Shown: piece by piece, positions 7,625 through 13,405 of the stretch
How the letters are laid out: each line of letters opens with the position of its first letter
Position numbering within the stretch: position 1 is the first letter of the stretch
Source: a virus
Length of the DNA stretch: 37,045 nt
IMG/VR virus record: IMGVR_UViG_3300030329_003549
Coordinates: 1 to 37,045 of that record
Direction: 5' to 3' (one strand)
Notes under the pieces: generated by a model
What the model saw: only the letters and a program-made list of their open reading frames with translations
Told to the model about the DNA's origin: nothing
Database searches by the model: none
Program-made: the position numbers and the translations under genes

Positions 7625-7795
7625 CTATGCTAATCCTATAGTGTCAAGTTCAATGATATCTGCAATCTCTTCATCTAACTCTACATCTTTATCATCAATT
7701 TGCAGTACAGCCCTAGCACCTTCTATATACTCCTTAATATAGATTATCTTTTCAGTAACAGGATCAAACCCAATCTTTAATACATATTCTTTCAT
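7625..7795 (-). CDS. Small acidic hypothetical protein, first gene of the late unit (56 aa)
   Basis: I do not recognise it. The product is acidic, with a KIGFDPVTEKIIYIKEYIEG strand-helix start and a tail rich in Asp/Glu/Ile (DKDVELDEEIADIIELD). I placed the start at the ATG ending at 7795 because GGAGATATT precedes it. An upstream in-frame ATG at 7855 would add 20 residues but has only a poor RBS. It is the first gene of the leftward late unit and is separated from terS by a hairpin, so it may be regulated on its own. Small acidic proteins in this position are often regulators or inhibitors, but nothing in the sequence proves that. Confidence 0.65.
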   Translation of the reverse strand: MKEYVLKIGFDPVTEKIIYIKEYIEGARAVLQIDDKDVELDEEIADIIELDTIGLA

Positions 7796-8224
7796 AATAT
7801 CTCCATATATAATGGTTGTAGTATCCCCCTGAGTAGCAAAACTCCATTTTTTCATCTCAACTTTACCTTTACTTGAAGCCAGTAATTTCTCCCATACTTC
7901 AAGATATATGATAAAGCAATTTTCGTCAGTTGGAGGGGAAACCTCTTTATCCTATATGGAGAGTAACCCACCTTCTGACCCCTACAGCAGAACTATTTCA
8001 AGGGTACTGTCTGGGTGATAATCATTTGATTACTGACATCTTAATATATACTAAATAATATTATCAAGCAAGAAGGTTTCAAAATTATAGCATTTTATCG
8101 TGTGGCTTTATTTATAAGGGTATCCCCTTATCAGGGGATTTTCACTAACGTGTTTACGTTATTTTTGATTTAAGTTTTTGAGTTTTTTTTGTAGTTTAAT
8201 TTAATTAATTAAGGAGAAATAAAT
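7796..8224. promoter_or_regulatory. Divergent control region with several inverted repeats
   Basis: This ~430-base stretch has no convincing gene and separates the leftward late unit from the rightward early unit, so promoters for both should lie here. Visible pairings are CTTGAAG 7872-7878 with CTTCAAG 7897-7903, GTCAG 7925-7929 with CTGAC 7975-7979 enclosing GAGG/CCTC 7933-7945, ATCCCC 8122-8127 with GGGGAT 8134-8139, and AACGT 8147-8151 with ACGTT 8156-8160. I cannot point to a convincing sigma70 promoter. The final 60 bases before 8225 are almost pure A/T. Confidence 0.6.
8147..8166 (+). terminator. Hairpin plus T-run ahead of the first early gene
   Basis: AACGT-GTTT-ACGTT is followed at once by ATTTTTG. 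It looks like a small intrinsic terminator pointing rightward, 60 bases before the 118-aa gene, and could act as an attenuator or insulator. A hairpin-type phage promoter is an alternative reading. Confidence 0.4.
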
Positions 8225-8581
8225 ATGGGCGCAAGAATAATGCCTGGTAGAAGCTGGACTAATAAGATCAGACTACCTGAAGATGTAACTAGCTTGGATG
8301 TGAGTACACCCGTTGGTGCTGCTGCAGCTGGTGCTACTGTTAGAATACTTAATAGCTGTACTACCATTGAAGATATTGGTAATGTACTAGCTGTTGCTGG
8401 GTCTGTTAATACAAGTGACTCAAGTAGTAAAGCACCTGTTGTTATAGGTAAGGTAGAGTATACTTATCTTGTTGATGGTAATGGTGTTGAACATAAAGTT
8501 AGTAATCCTGAAACTATTAAGACATTTATGTCTAGTGGAATGACGGTTACTAAGGTAGTAGAGGAGGATATTACTGGATAA
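8225..8581 (+). CDS. Isolated first rightward gene, hypothetical (118 aa)
   Basis: No family recognised. The product is Ala/Val/Thr/Ser-rich with a TPVGAAAAGATVRILNSC segment near residue 28 and a beta-like second half (KVEYTYLVDGNGVEHKV). It has one cysteine and no transmembrane segment. The RBS is strong (TTAAGGAGAAATAAAT before ATG). Hairpins lie on both sides (a hairpin with T-run upstream, a G5/C5 terminator ten bases after the stop), so it is probably a single-gene transcript. Its composition resembles small virion proteins more than the charged early proteins that follow, so a separately expressed structural protein is possible, but this is a guess. Confidence 0.75.
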   Translation: MGARIMPGRSWTNKIRLPEDVTSLDVSTPVGAAAAGATVRILNSCTTIEDIGNVLAVAGSVNTSDSSSKAPVVIGKVEYTYLVDGNGVEHKVSNPETIKTFMSSGMTVTKVVEEDITG

Positions 8582-8590
8582 TATTGTATT

Positions 8591-8612
8591 GGGGGATTAA
8601 TTTCCCCCTTTA
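8591..8612 (+). terminator. Intrinsic-terminator-like hairpin after the 118-aa gene
   Basis: GGGGGA (8591-8596) pairs with TCCCCC (8603-8608) around TTAATT and is followed by TTTACTT. The stem is strong and the U-tract short. Confidence 0.65.
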
Positions 8613-8626
8613 CTTCAATTAATTTT

Positions 8627-8880
8627 AATTATTAGGTATGTAACTGCTTGAATACAGATGTAGAATGTGTTTAAAGACATAATTGTGTGCCTGTGTGCAA
8701 GTATATATAATAAACTTATACCTAACAATTGTAGCATAGATACATAAAGGAGCCTAAGTGTGTCTTGTGTGAGGTGGGGCTCTATGGAGAAGACTTACTA
8801 TGTTTTAACAGGCGTGAAAACTACCTGAGCAAATGTAGATGAGCATATGTTAGGGAGAGGGTGTAAAAGCCCTCCTTCCC
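8627..8880 (+). ncRNA. Candidate structured RNA between the first two early genes
   Basis: About 330 bases (8582-8912) lack a convincing gene but hold nested complementarity. AATTATTAGGTAT (8627-8639) pairs with ATACCTAACAATT (8718-8730) with one mismatch in thirteen. GTCTT 8762-8766 pairs with AAGAC 8790-8794, CAGG 8809-8812 with CCTG 8824-8827, and a 9-bp bulged hairpin closes the region at 8853-8880. A 22-codon frame from GTG 8760 with an upstream AAAGGAG is possible as a leader peptide. No T-loop or acceptor stem identifies a tRNA. Class and function are unknown. Confidence 0.5.
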
Positions 8881-8893
8881 GATATTTATTTTT
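8853..8893 (+). terminator. GC-rich hairpin with U-rich tail
   Basis: GGGA and GAGGG (8853-8861) pair with CCCTC and TCCC (8870-8880) with a two-base bulge and an eight-base loop. The tail GATATTTATTTTTAAC follows. It is likely the 3' end of the structured transcript, or an attenuator before the gene at 8913. Confidence 0.55.
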
Positions 8894-8912
8894 AACTAAA
8901 ATGGAGATGACA

Positions 8913-9248
8913 ATGATGAAATTAATATGGAATTATATTCATGAATGTGTTGCTAGACATGCTGCAAGAAAAGTAATGGATCAACATCAATCTAGTAATG
9001 AATGGAAGAGTTACGAATATGGTGTAACATCAGTAGAGTTTCATGATGAAGCTGTTAATTTGCTATATCAAGAAGTAACTAATCTAAGTGATACTAATAA
9101 TGCTTTAGCTCTAGAAGTTGTTGAGTGTAATACTAAGATAAAATGCCTTGAAAAGACTATAAAAGATTTGAATAGACCTTGGCATGTTAAGCTTAAAGAT
9201 AAACTAAGTAATATTAAGCTACCAAGTATTAGTATTAAATGGAAGTAA
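8913..9248 (+). CDS. Hypothetical protein with coiled coil (111 aa)
   Basis: No family recognised. The start ATG at 8913 follows GGAGATGACA, the spacing used by neighbouring genes. An earlier in-frame ATG at 8847 would place the N-terminus across a terminator-like hairpin and is unlikely. The first 30 residues are helical with a few aromatics. Residues ~45-90 form a coiled-coil-like stretch (EAVNLLYQEVTNLSD, LALEVVECNTKIKCLEKTI). The basic tail alternates Lys with hydrophobics (KLKDKLSNIKLPSISIKWK). No signal peptide or enzymatic motif is visible. It is the first gene after the structured region. Confidence 0.7.
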   Translation: MMKLIWNYIHECVARHAARKVMDQHQSSNEWKSYEYGVTSVEFHDEAVNLLYQEVTNLSDTNNALALEVVECNTKIKCLEKTIKDLNRPWHVKLKDKLSNIKLPSISIKWK

Positions 9249-9257
9249 ACAATTAAG

Positions 9258-9422
9258 CTTCAGTGAAGAAGACTATGGTTATCAACCTTGTAGCACTAAG
9301 AATGATCAACTTGGTGGTCTACTAAAGGATGTAAAAAGAGCTATTTATATGGTAGTTCACTAAAAGGCAAAATGATGGAATACAGTCTAGTGAGTAGCGC
9401 TCCATAGCAGTGAAAACTAGAC
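9258..9422 (+). ncRNA. Structured intergenic segment (candidate small RNA or leader)
   Basis: The 194-base gap 9249-9442 shows several short helices. These are CTTC/GAAG 9258-9268 with a 3-nt loop, GGTT/AACC 9277-9287 with a 3-nt loop, CCTT-GTAG 9286-9293 with CTAC-TA-AAGG 9319-9328, and GTCTAGT 9385-9391 with ACTAGAC 9416-9422. The second and third helices overlap by two bases and are alternatives at that point. The last hairpin ends 20 bases before the next start codon, so it could affect its translation. Confidence 0.4.
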
Positions 9423-9442
9423 ATTAAATAAGGAGATAAACT

Positions 9443-9637
9443 ATGTGGGTAAACATACATCACAAACTATATAATCTTGATAAATATGATATAATTCAAG
9501 GTGATGAAACAGCTAATGGTAAGACTTATTTATCATTATCTAGTCGTAATAAACATGAAGTAAGAATACAGATGAAGCCTGAAGATATAACTAGAGTAAT
9601 GATGGGCATTACAGCTTTATCTGGTAATAATAAATAA
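9443..9637 (+). CDS. Small hypothetical early protein (64 aa)
   Basis: Not recognised. It is predicted to be a compact beta-rich domain: WVNIHHKLYNLDKYDIIQ, KTYLSLSSRNKHEVRIQM, then a helix EDITRVMMGITAL. The pattern of short strands ending in a single helix resembles many small phage early proteins of unknown function. The RBS AAGGAGATAAACT precedes the ATG. The start lies just after a 7-bp hairpin (9385-9422), so translation or transcript stability may depend on that fold. The next gene begins 18 bases after its stop. Confidence 0.7.
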   Translation: MWVNIHHKLYNLDKYDIIQGDETANGKTYLSLSSRNKHEVRIQMKPEDITRVMMGITALSGNNK

Positions 9638-9655
9638 TTAAGAAAGGAGTTGACG

Positions 9656-10078
9656 ATGGATAAAGAATTAATGGAATTAAAGAATGATGAGGTAGCATTC
9701 AATGATGGGCTAACCTCTTATTCAAGTGGTAAATATTTAGAAGAAGATAGATATAAATATGAAAAAGTAATACAAATGAGAGATATTAAATCACCTGATG
9801 ACTTTCCATTTTTTCCAGACCATGGAAGAAAAGGTGTTTCTCACTGTAAGATACGTTTTCAAAATGGTAATCATATAAGTATAGTTAAAGAGGTTAGTGG
9901 AGATGGTAGAGATTATGATGTATGGGATGATGTTGAAAATAGAGAATGTACTAACTACGAAAATAAAGAAGATTGCTTTAGAATCTTTCAATTAAACTAC
10001 AATAAAGCATATGTAGAGAAAACATGTGAACATTGTGGTGCAACTAGTGAGGAATTGGAGGTAAGAGTTAATGAATGA
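9656..10078 (+). CDS. Hypothetical early protein with C-terminal CxxC (140 aa)
   Basis: No family recognised. I use ATG 9656, with AAAGGAG six bases upstream; a TTG two codons earlier is less likely. The first 40 residues are acidic helix. The middle has beta-like segments (HCKIRFQNGNHISIVKEVSGDGRDYDVW). The end carries TCEHCGATSEE, a single CxxC knuckle that could bind zinc with the nearby Cys/His residues or by dimerisation. Its 3' end overlaps the next small gene by eight bases. It may be a small nucleic-acid or regulatory protein; the sequence does not say more. Confidence 0.75.
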   Translation: MDKELMELKNDEVAFNDGLTSYSSGKYLEEDRYKYEKVIQMRDIKSPDDFPFFPDHGRKGVSHCKIRFQNGNHISIVKEVSGDGRDYDVWDDVENRECTNYENKEDCFRIFQLNYNKAYVEKTCEHCGATSEELEVRVNE

Positions 10079-10220
10079 AGGAATGTTTGATATAGTATGG
10101 TTATTAAATTCAAGTATCGATGTGTATTTGAAAATGTTAGTAAGTATAGTAATACTCAGATACTTATGTAAACCAAAGGAGAAATGTGATGTGGGAGATA
10201 TTAAAAAGCTGGATAAGTAA
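10071..10220 (+). CDS. Microprotein with one transmembrane segment (49 aa)
   Basis: The frame starts at ATG 10071, overlapping the previous gene by eight bases, with GGAGG upstream inside that gene (GGAGGTAAGAGTTA). The first half is hydrophobic (MFDIVWLLNSSIDVYLKMLVSIVILRYL) and the second half charged (CKPKEKCDVGDIKKLDK), giving a likely single-pass inner-membrane protein with its tail in the cytoplasm. Two cysteines flank the Lys-rich turn. Small membrane proteins of this type in phage early regions often interfere with the host envelope or other phages; that is only inference here. It overlaps the following 22-residue frame. Confidence 0.5.
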   Translation: MNEGMFDIVWLLNSSIDVYLKMLVSIVILRYLCKPKEKCDVGDIKKLDK

Positions 10221-10257
10221 ATGGTTATTTAACAGAAAAGGAGTTGATAATGACTAA
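10189..10257 (+). CDS. Possible 22-residue amphipathic microprotein
   Basis: An ATG at 10189 with AAAGGAG seven bases upstream opens a frame encoding MWEILKSWISKWLFNRKGVDND. It has four aromatic or large hydrophobic positions on one helix face, so it may be a membrane-active amphipathic helix. It overlaps the 49-aa gene in another frame and the next gene by eight bases. The excellent RBS is the main support; the size makes it uncertain. Confidence 0.35.
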   Translation: MWEILKSWISKWLFNRKGVDND

Positions 10258-10417
10258 TACAACTAGGGAAATAGTTAGGCTTTATGATGAGCTTATCAAA
10301 AGAGCTTCATTTAAACTTGGTAGGAAGATCAAGTGTGACTGGGGTGAATGGCAACCAACTGAAAAAGGTATTAATAGGTTAATATCAAGAAGAAACAAGT
10401 TAATGAAAGGAGCTTGA
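10250..10417 (+). CDS. Small basic hypothetical protein (55 aa)
   Basis: The frame starts at ATG 10250 with AAAAGGAGTTGATA upstream and ends at 10417. The product is helical and basic: REIVRLYDELIKRASFKLGRK at the start, then an aromatic DWGEWQPTEKG, then INRLISRRNKLMKGA. No known family, cysteine motif or membrane segment. The codons for the final KGA encode the RBS of the next gene (GAAAGGAGCTTGACAATG), the same coupling style seen throughout this unit. A small nucleic-acid-binding role is possible from the charge but not shown. Confidence 0.6.
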   Translation: MTNTTREIVRLYDELIKRASFKLGRKIKCDWGEWQPTEKGINRLISRRNKLMKGA

Positions 10418-10419
10418 CA

Positions 10420-10704
10420 ATGAGTGAAGGAGCATTAGAATACAAACTAATAGAAGAAACTAAAGTTAATATAAAGGTAAGTGATATTATTGACAGATTA
10501 GCTAGTATTGTAGATAATAGGTTAGAAGAGTTCTGGCTATATGATGAAGAACCATATCTAAGTAATAATGATAATGGGGATAGCGTAGAAGTATATCTTG
10601 TAGCTGATAGTGTTCAACAAGGGAGTCCATGTGATTGGAAAATATTGTTTGATAAAGCTATTGAAAAATTAGCTAAAGAGATATTAGAAGAAGAATCTGA
10701 ATAA
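10420..10704 (+). CDS. Acidic hypothetical early protein (94 aa)
   Basis: Not recognised. ATG 10420 is preferred to a TTG two codons upstream because AAAGGAG lies seven bases before it. The product is acidic and mostly helical (VSDIIDRLASIVDNRLEEFWLYDEE), with a short strand (DSVEVYLVADSV) and a closing helix (KILFDKAIEKLAKEILEEESE). The regular alternation suggests a compact folded protein. It is followed by a structured 100-base gap, so it may end a sub-operon. A charge-mimic or inhibitor role is conceivable for so acidic a protein, but nothing specific supports it. Confidence 0.72.
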   Translation: MSEGALEYKLIEETKVNIKVSDIIDRLASIVDNRLEEFWLYDEEPYLSNNDNGDSVEVYLVADSVQQGSPCDWKILFDKAIEKLAKEILEEESE

Positions 10705-10718
10705 TTGTCAACCCAACG

Positions 10719-10791
10719 AGTGAGCCCAAGGGTAATGTAAGTCCTTGAATGTTAAGAGACAGAAGGCAATCATCCCTAGGGCGAACTCACT
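10719..10791 (+). ncRNA. Structured intergenic segment closed by a long bulged stem
   Basis: AGTGAG-CCC (10719-10727) pairs with GGG-CGAA-CTCACT (10779-10791), with a four-base bulge. Inside, CAAGG 10727-10731 pairs with CCTTG 10743-10747; base 10727 is shared, so the two helices compete there. It holds the 10-mer TGTAAGTCCT (10736-10745), also found in the structured gap at 18251-18260. It may be a leader, processing site or small RNA. Confidence 0.4.
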
Positions 10792-10807
10792 AAATAAGGA
10801 GTTTAAA

Positions 10808-10888
10808 ATGGAGTTAGCAGGAATAGTAATATTTATAATAGTAATAGGATTTATATATCACACATTCTTTATAAAGGAGGATAAGTAA
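10808..10888 (+). CDS. 26-residue transmembrane microprotein
   Basis: ATG 10808, with AAGGAG nine bases before it, encodes a product that is almost all membrane helix (ELAGIVIFIIVIGFIYH) followed by TFFIKEDK. The stop TAA directly abuts the ATG of the next gene, and its last codons (AAG GAG GAT AAG) supply that gene's RBS. It may therefore be a real membrane peptide, a coupling leader, or both. The clean hydrophobic helix with a charged end favours a real product. Confidence 0.5.
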   Translation: MELAGIVIFIIVIGFIYHTFFIKEDK

Positions 10889-11413
10889 ATGGGATATGAT
10901 TTATATGGTAATTCACCACAAGCCTATGAAGGGAAAGAGTTTCCAATTTATACTAAATATAAAGATATGGATTGGAATGAAAAGGAAGAACATGCTGATT
11001 GGAAGGAAGAATGTCAGAAATTTTGGGAAGAGCAGCATACTTTAGATAGAGAGACAGGTAGTTATTTTAGAGCAAATGTGTGGTGGTGGCGTAGATTATG
11101 GATGTTTACATGTCATGTATGTGAAGATGTGATGACTGAAGATGAGATGAATGCTGGTGATAGTAATAGTGGCCTTGAAATATCTGAAGAGACATGTGTT
11201 AAAATGTTGCCATTGATGAAAGAAGCTTTAAAAGATGGTAAAGCTATTGAATATGAAAAGGCAGTAAAAGAATATCATGAATCTGTACCAAAAGATAAAA
11301 ATGGATGGGTAAAGAATGATGATGATTTTATGGCCAATTATCCATTTACTGTGCCATTCTTTGAAGAGTTCATTACATTCGTAGAACGTAGTGGAGGATT
11401 TACAATATCTTAA
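10889..11413 (+). CDS. Conserved phage protein of unknown function (MGYDLYG... type, 174 aa)
   Basis: The N-terminus MGYDLYGNSPQ and the block GSYFRANVWWWRRLWMF (near residue 57) match the style of a widespread phage/prophage protein with an MG-x-D-L-x-G start and YFR-N-VW-WRPLW signature. I know of no assigned function. The middle has CHVC, and residues ~100-150 are helical and Lys/Glu-rich. The end returns to aromatic residues (YPFTVPFFEEFITFVERSGGF), possibly packing on the WWW block. The start is fixed by an ideal RBS and abuts the upstream microprotein stop. The large structured RNA region begins right after its stop codon. Confidence 0.8.
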   Translation: MGYDLYGNSPQAYEGKEFPIYTKYKDMDWNEKEEHADWKEECQKFWEEQHTLDRETGSYFRANVWWWRRLWMFTCHVCEDVMTEDEMNAGDSNSGLEISEETCVKMLPLMKEALKDGKAIEYEKAVKEYHESVPKDKNGWVKNDDDFMANYPFTVPFFEEFITFVERSGGFTIS

Positions 11414-11414
11414 A

Positions 11415-11989
11415 CCCAACCAACCCTGTTGGGCATGGGTTATGTGCACGGGGGTGACCATAATACCACTCAAAAACTAGTCAGAAGTAAATATGCCTCA
11501 CCCCAAAGTTTATAGTAGCTAACTATAGCTATGGCAGTCCTGAGAAGTTAGCCTAAGTTTATTCCAGGAACTCTTGTGTAAATCTGATACGTTCAAACGA
11601 AATGTTTCAAGAGCACTACCATAGAATGAGAAAAAAGCTATAAAATTGATGTAATCATGTCAGTCACGGACACTGAGTTATCATGTAGGGATCTATGAAA
11701 AGAGATAACGGTAGTTTGTAGATCAGTCTAAGAGAACCTGTATGGCGCTATTATGCCTCGGCTAGCTAATTCGAGTAGACGCATATTAGTTGCATTGATT
11801 ACATCATTAATTTAGGTAATGCCAGGGAACTGGTGTTTTCTAGTCGAAAAGAAATAAGGTGGATATTGACAGGCGAAGTGCCAGTGCCACTGTTGAGAAC
11901 TAACTTGAAGCTTCTGCAGATATGTAGTTGCTCATAAGAAAAGCTCATCAAGTAAACTCACTTAACGAGGGTCAAGCCACCTTTATTTC
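11415..11989 (+). ncRNA. Large structured non-coding RNA candidate (~575 nt)
   Basis: No gene-length frame with an RBS fills 11414-12023, yet the stretch is full of complementarity. CCCAAC 11415-11420 pairs with GTTGGG 11428-11433. GGGGTGA 11451-11457 pairs with TCACCCC 11498-11504. GCTAAC 11518-11523 pairs with GTTAGC 11547-11552, and CTCTTG 11571-11576 with CAAGAG 11608-11613. GATGTAATCA 11648-11657 pairs with TGATTACATC 11796-11805 (10 bp) and encloses GTTATC/GATAAC 11677-11709 and AGCTAAT/ATTAGTT 11764-11791. CCAG-GGAA-CTGG 11822-11833 is a GNRA hairpin. GAAATAAGGTGG 11851-11862 pairs with CCACCTTTATTTC 11977-11989 (12 bp, one bulge) and encloses two more hairpins. The density of long-range helices implies a folded RNA. 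Its size recalls the ornate phage RNAs GOLLD and ROOL; membership is unproven. Confidence 0.7.
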
Positions 11990-12023
11990 TATATCTATAA
12001 ATATCAATATAAGGAGAAAAACA

Positions 12024-12335
12024 ATGGAATTATTAACAAAAGTGATAAAAGAAGAGGCAGAGAAACAATTCACTAAAGCTGATGATATGAATCAGAAAGT
12101 AGTAGCTAAGTTCTTTGATCCAGTAGGTAGTTGGACATGGTATCTAATGAATAAAGACCCTGAATCTGATTATTGTTGGGGTATTGTAGATGGTAATGCA
12201 GTAGAAATAGGATCATTTGGATTAAATGAATTGCAAGAGTATACAGGACATTTTGGATTAGGTATTGAGAGAGACACATCTTATGAACCTGAAAAAGCTA
12301 TAGAAGTATGGGATAGATTGAATGCGCGCGACTGA
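12024..12335 (+). CDS. DUF2958-like protein (103 aa)
   Basis: The sequence VVAKFFDPVGSWTWYLMNKDPESDYCWGIVDGNAVEIGSFGLNEL has the DUF2958 pattern: KFF-P, a W-TWY strand, an acidic loop, WG-V-G, then an E-x-G-x-F-x-L-x-EL helix. That family is common on plasmids and phages and its function is unknown. The start ATG 12024 follows AAGGAGAAAAACA; an upstream TTG at 11928 would run into the structured RNA and is rejected. It ends in helix (YEPEKAIEVWDRLNARD) and overlaps the next gene by 14 bases. It is the first gene after the large RNA, so any regulatory effect of that RNA in cis would fall here. Confidence 0.82.
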   Translation: MELLTKVIKEEAEKQFTKADDMNQKVVAKFFDPVGSWTWYLMNKDPESDYCWGIVDGNAVEIGSFGLNELQEYTGHFGLGIERDTSYEPEKAIEVWDRLNARD

Positions 12336-12504
12336 GTATATAGATTATATAACTAGAAATGATGTTCATTTAGGTAAGAATGTTAAACCAAGTGAGTACA
12401 CACATATAACAATACGCATGATACATAAGCGTCAGCGTTATGAATATCAAGTGCAAAGGAGAAAAGATGCAAGAATTAAAGAAAAACTTGCAAAAAATAG
12501 TTGA
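12322..12504 (+). CDS. Small basic hypothetical protein (60 aa)
   Basis: Not recognised. The product is rich in Arg, Lys, Tyr and His (ITIRMIHKRQRYEYQVQRRKDARIKEKL) and probably helical in its second half, so nucleic-acid binding is plausible. The ATG at 12322 overlaps the DUF2958 gene by 14 bases, with no strong RBS of its own, so it is likely translationally coupled. Its C-terminal codons contain AAAGGAG, which serves the 47-aa gene starting inside it at 12467. The context of chained small genes favours a real product despite the weak start. Confidence 0.6.
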   Translation: MRATEYIDYITRNDVHLGKNVKPSEYTHITIRMIHKRQRYEYQVQRRKDARIKEKLAKNS

Positions 12505-12610
12505 TTATCTTTATGAAGATGAGCTTAGGAGCTATATAGAGCTAAATAAACCAGATGATCACATATTTATAGCAGTAAATGAAGTAGAAAAGTATTTAAA
12601 CTTAAAATAA
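12467..12610 (+). CDS. Small acidic helical protein (47 aa)
   Basis: ATG 12467 has AAAGGAG five bases upstream and runs to TAA at 12610, overlapping the previous gene by 38 bases in a different frame. The product reads as two helices: QELKKNLQKIVDYLYEDELRSYIEL, a PDDH turn, and IFIAVNEVEKYLNLK. It is soluble, with no cysteine and no known family. The good RBS, regular heptad-like hydrophobics and tight spacing to the gene at 12621 make it a likely gene. Its last codons also precede the AAAGGAG used by the next gene. Confidence 0.6.
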   Translation: MQELKKNLQKIVDYLYEDELRSYIELNKPDDHIFIAVNEVEKYLNLK

Positions 12611-12620
12611 AGGAGCAATA

Positions 12621-13136
12621 ATGGCTAAAATATCAGTACAACAGAGAAAATATTTCGTAACAAGGATAGAAAACTCTATTAATGAGAAGATTAGTGAGTT
12701 AAAACAGACAAAAGCAGCACAGGTACAGACATTATCTGAGAAAGAGTTTGGCAAATATCTTAAAATGTTAAAAATAGATAAAGATATGGCAAAATTTGAG
12801 AAAATAGATTTAGAATATAAGAATTTACAATCTAAACTATATGATGTATATAATGAAGTTCGAAGAACTTTAGGAATTGATGCATATTCAAGTAATAGTC
12901 CTAGTGTATATAGTAGCTCAGGATCTGATGATTTACACAGAGGGTTTAGATATTTATGCAATCAAACTGCAGCTAAACAGGAAACAGAAACAGCGGAAGG
13001 TAAAATTATTAAACAGCTTGAAGCTAAGAAAAGAGCTGCAATTGATGAATTACATGGTATAAATGAACTTGAAGGACTTAAAGCTACTGTTAACAACATA
13101 CTTAAAGGTGCTGATGTACCTTTGTTAGGAGAATAA
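12621..13136 (+). CDS. Coiled-coil hypothetical early protein (171 aa)
   Basis: Not recognised. Residues 5-80 are a long charged helix (ENSINEKISELKQTKAAQVQTLSEKEFGKYL, FEKIDLEYKNLQSKLYDVYNEVRR). A Ser/Tyr-rich linker follows near 90-105, then a second helix (EGKIIKQLEAKKRAAIDELHGI) and a short hydrophobic end. The shape suggests a helical hairpin or coiled-coil dimer. A strong RBS (AAAGGAGCAATA) fixes the start. It is followed by one base and the ATG of the 88-aa gene. There is no enzyme motif. A structural or host-takeover role is possible but not indicated. Confidence 0.75.
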   Translation: MAKISVQQRKYFVTRIENSINEKISELKQTKAAQVQTLSEKEFGKYLKMLKIDKDMAKFEKIDLEYKNLQSKLYDVYNEVRRTLGIDAYSSNSPSVYSSSGSDDLHRGFRYLCNQTAAKQETETAEGKIIKQLEAKKRAAIDELHGINELEGLKATVNNILKGADVPLLGE

Positions 13137-13137
13137 A

Positions 13138-13404
13138 ATGAATGTAATAACTATTGAAAAAAATGTTCCAATACCACCAGCTATACGCCCATTTGATTAT
13201 AGTAAATATAAATTTATACATGATTTAGAAGTGGGTGATAGTTTTGTTATAAATGGAAATACCCCTGATTATAAAGCTCATAGAGTAAGACAATATGTTT
13301 ATTCAGATAAAACATATAAGCGTTATAAAATGAGATTTTCTATTAGAACATTAGATGGTCCTAGCAAAAAACCTACAGCTATTAGAGTATGGAGGGTAAA
13401 ATAG
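13138..13404 (+). CDS. Conserved phage small protein, RvWRv-ending family (88 aa)
   Basis: The architecture matches a common small phage protein: an N-terminal NVPIPPAIRPFDYSKYKF (short, proline-rich), then LEVGDSFVINGN, a helix with Tyr/Arg (HRVRQYVYSDKTYKRYKMRFSIR) and a final RVWRVK. In many phages this form is written as mevGDSF ... k...R ... RVWRv, and it is often near recombination or replication genes. The function is unknown; the basic strand-helix arrangement suggests a DNA-binding or regulatory fold. The RBS is provided by GTTAGGAGAATAAA at the end of the upstream gene. It is followed by a 44-aa gene after one base. Confidence 0.75.
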   Translation: MNVITIEKNVPIPPAIRPFDYSKYKFIHDLEVGDSFVINGNTPDYKAHRVRQYVYSDKTYKRYKMRFSIRTLDGPSKKPTAIRVWRVK

Positions 13405-13405
13405 T

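Noticed and set aside
8847-8912. Upstream extension of the 111-aa gene to ATG 8847
   Set aside because: The extension lies across a terminator-like hairpin and has no RBS, while ATG 8913 has GGAG at the spacing used by its neighbours.
11928-12023. TTG-start extension of the DUF2958-like gene
   Set aside because: It would translate the 3' strand of a 12-bp helix of the structured RNA; ATG 12024 has an ideal AAGGAG.
11414-12023. tRNA genes in the large non-coding region
   Set aside because: Sequences resembling T-loops (near 11590 and 11770) are not flanked by pairable arms, and no acceptor stem or CCA-adjacent discriminator fits.
12602-12961. Minus-strand 119-codon frame opposite the 171-aa coiled-coil gene
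   Set aside because: It is antisense to a gene with a strong RBS; Leu/Ser/Cys-rich composition is typical of reversed Lys/Glu-rich coding DNA.
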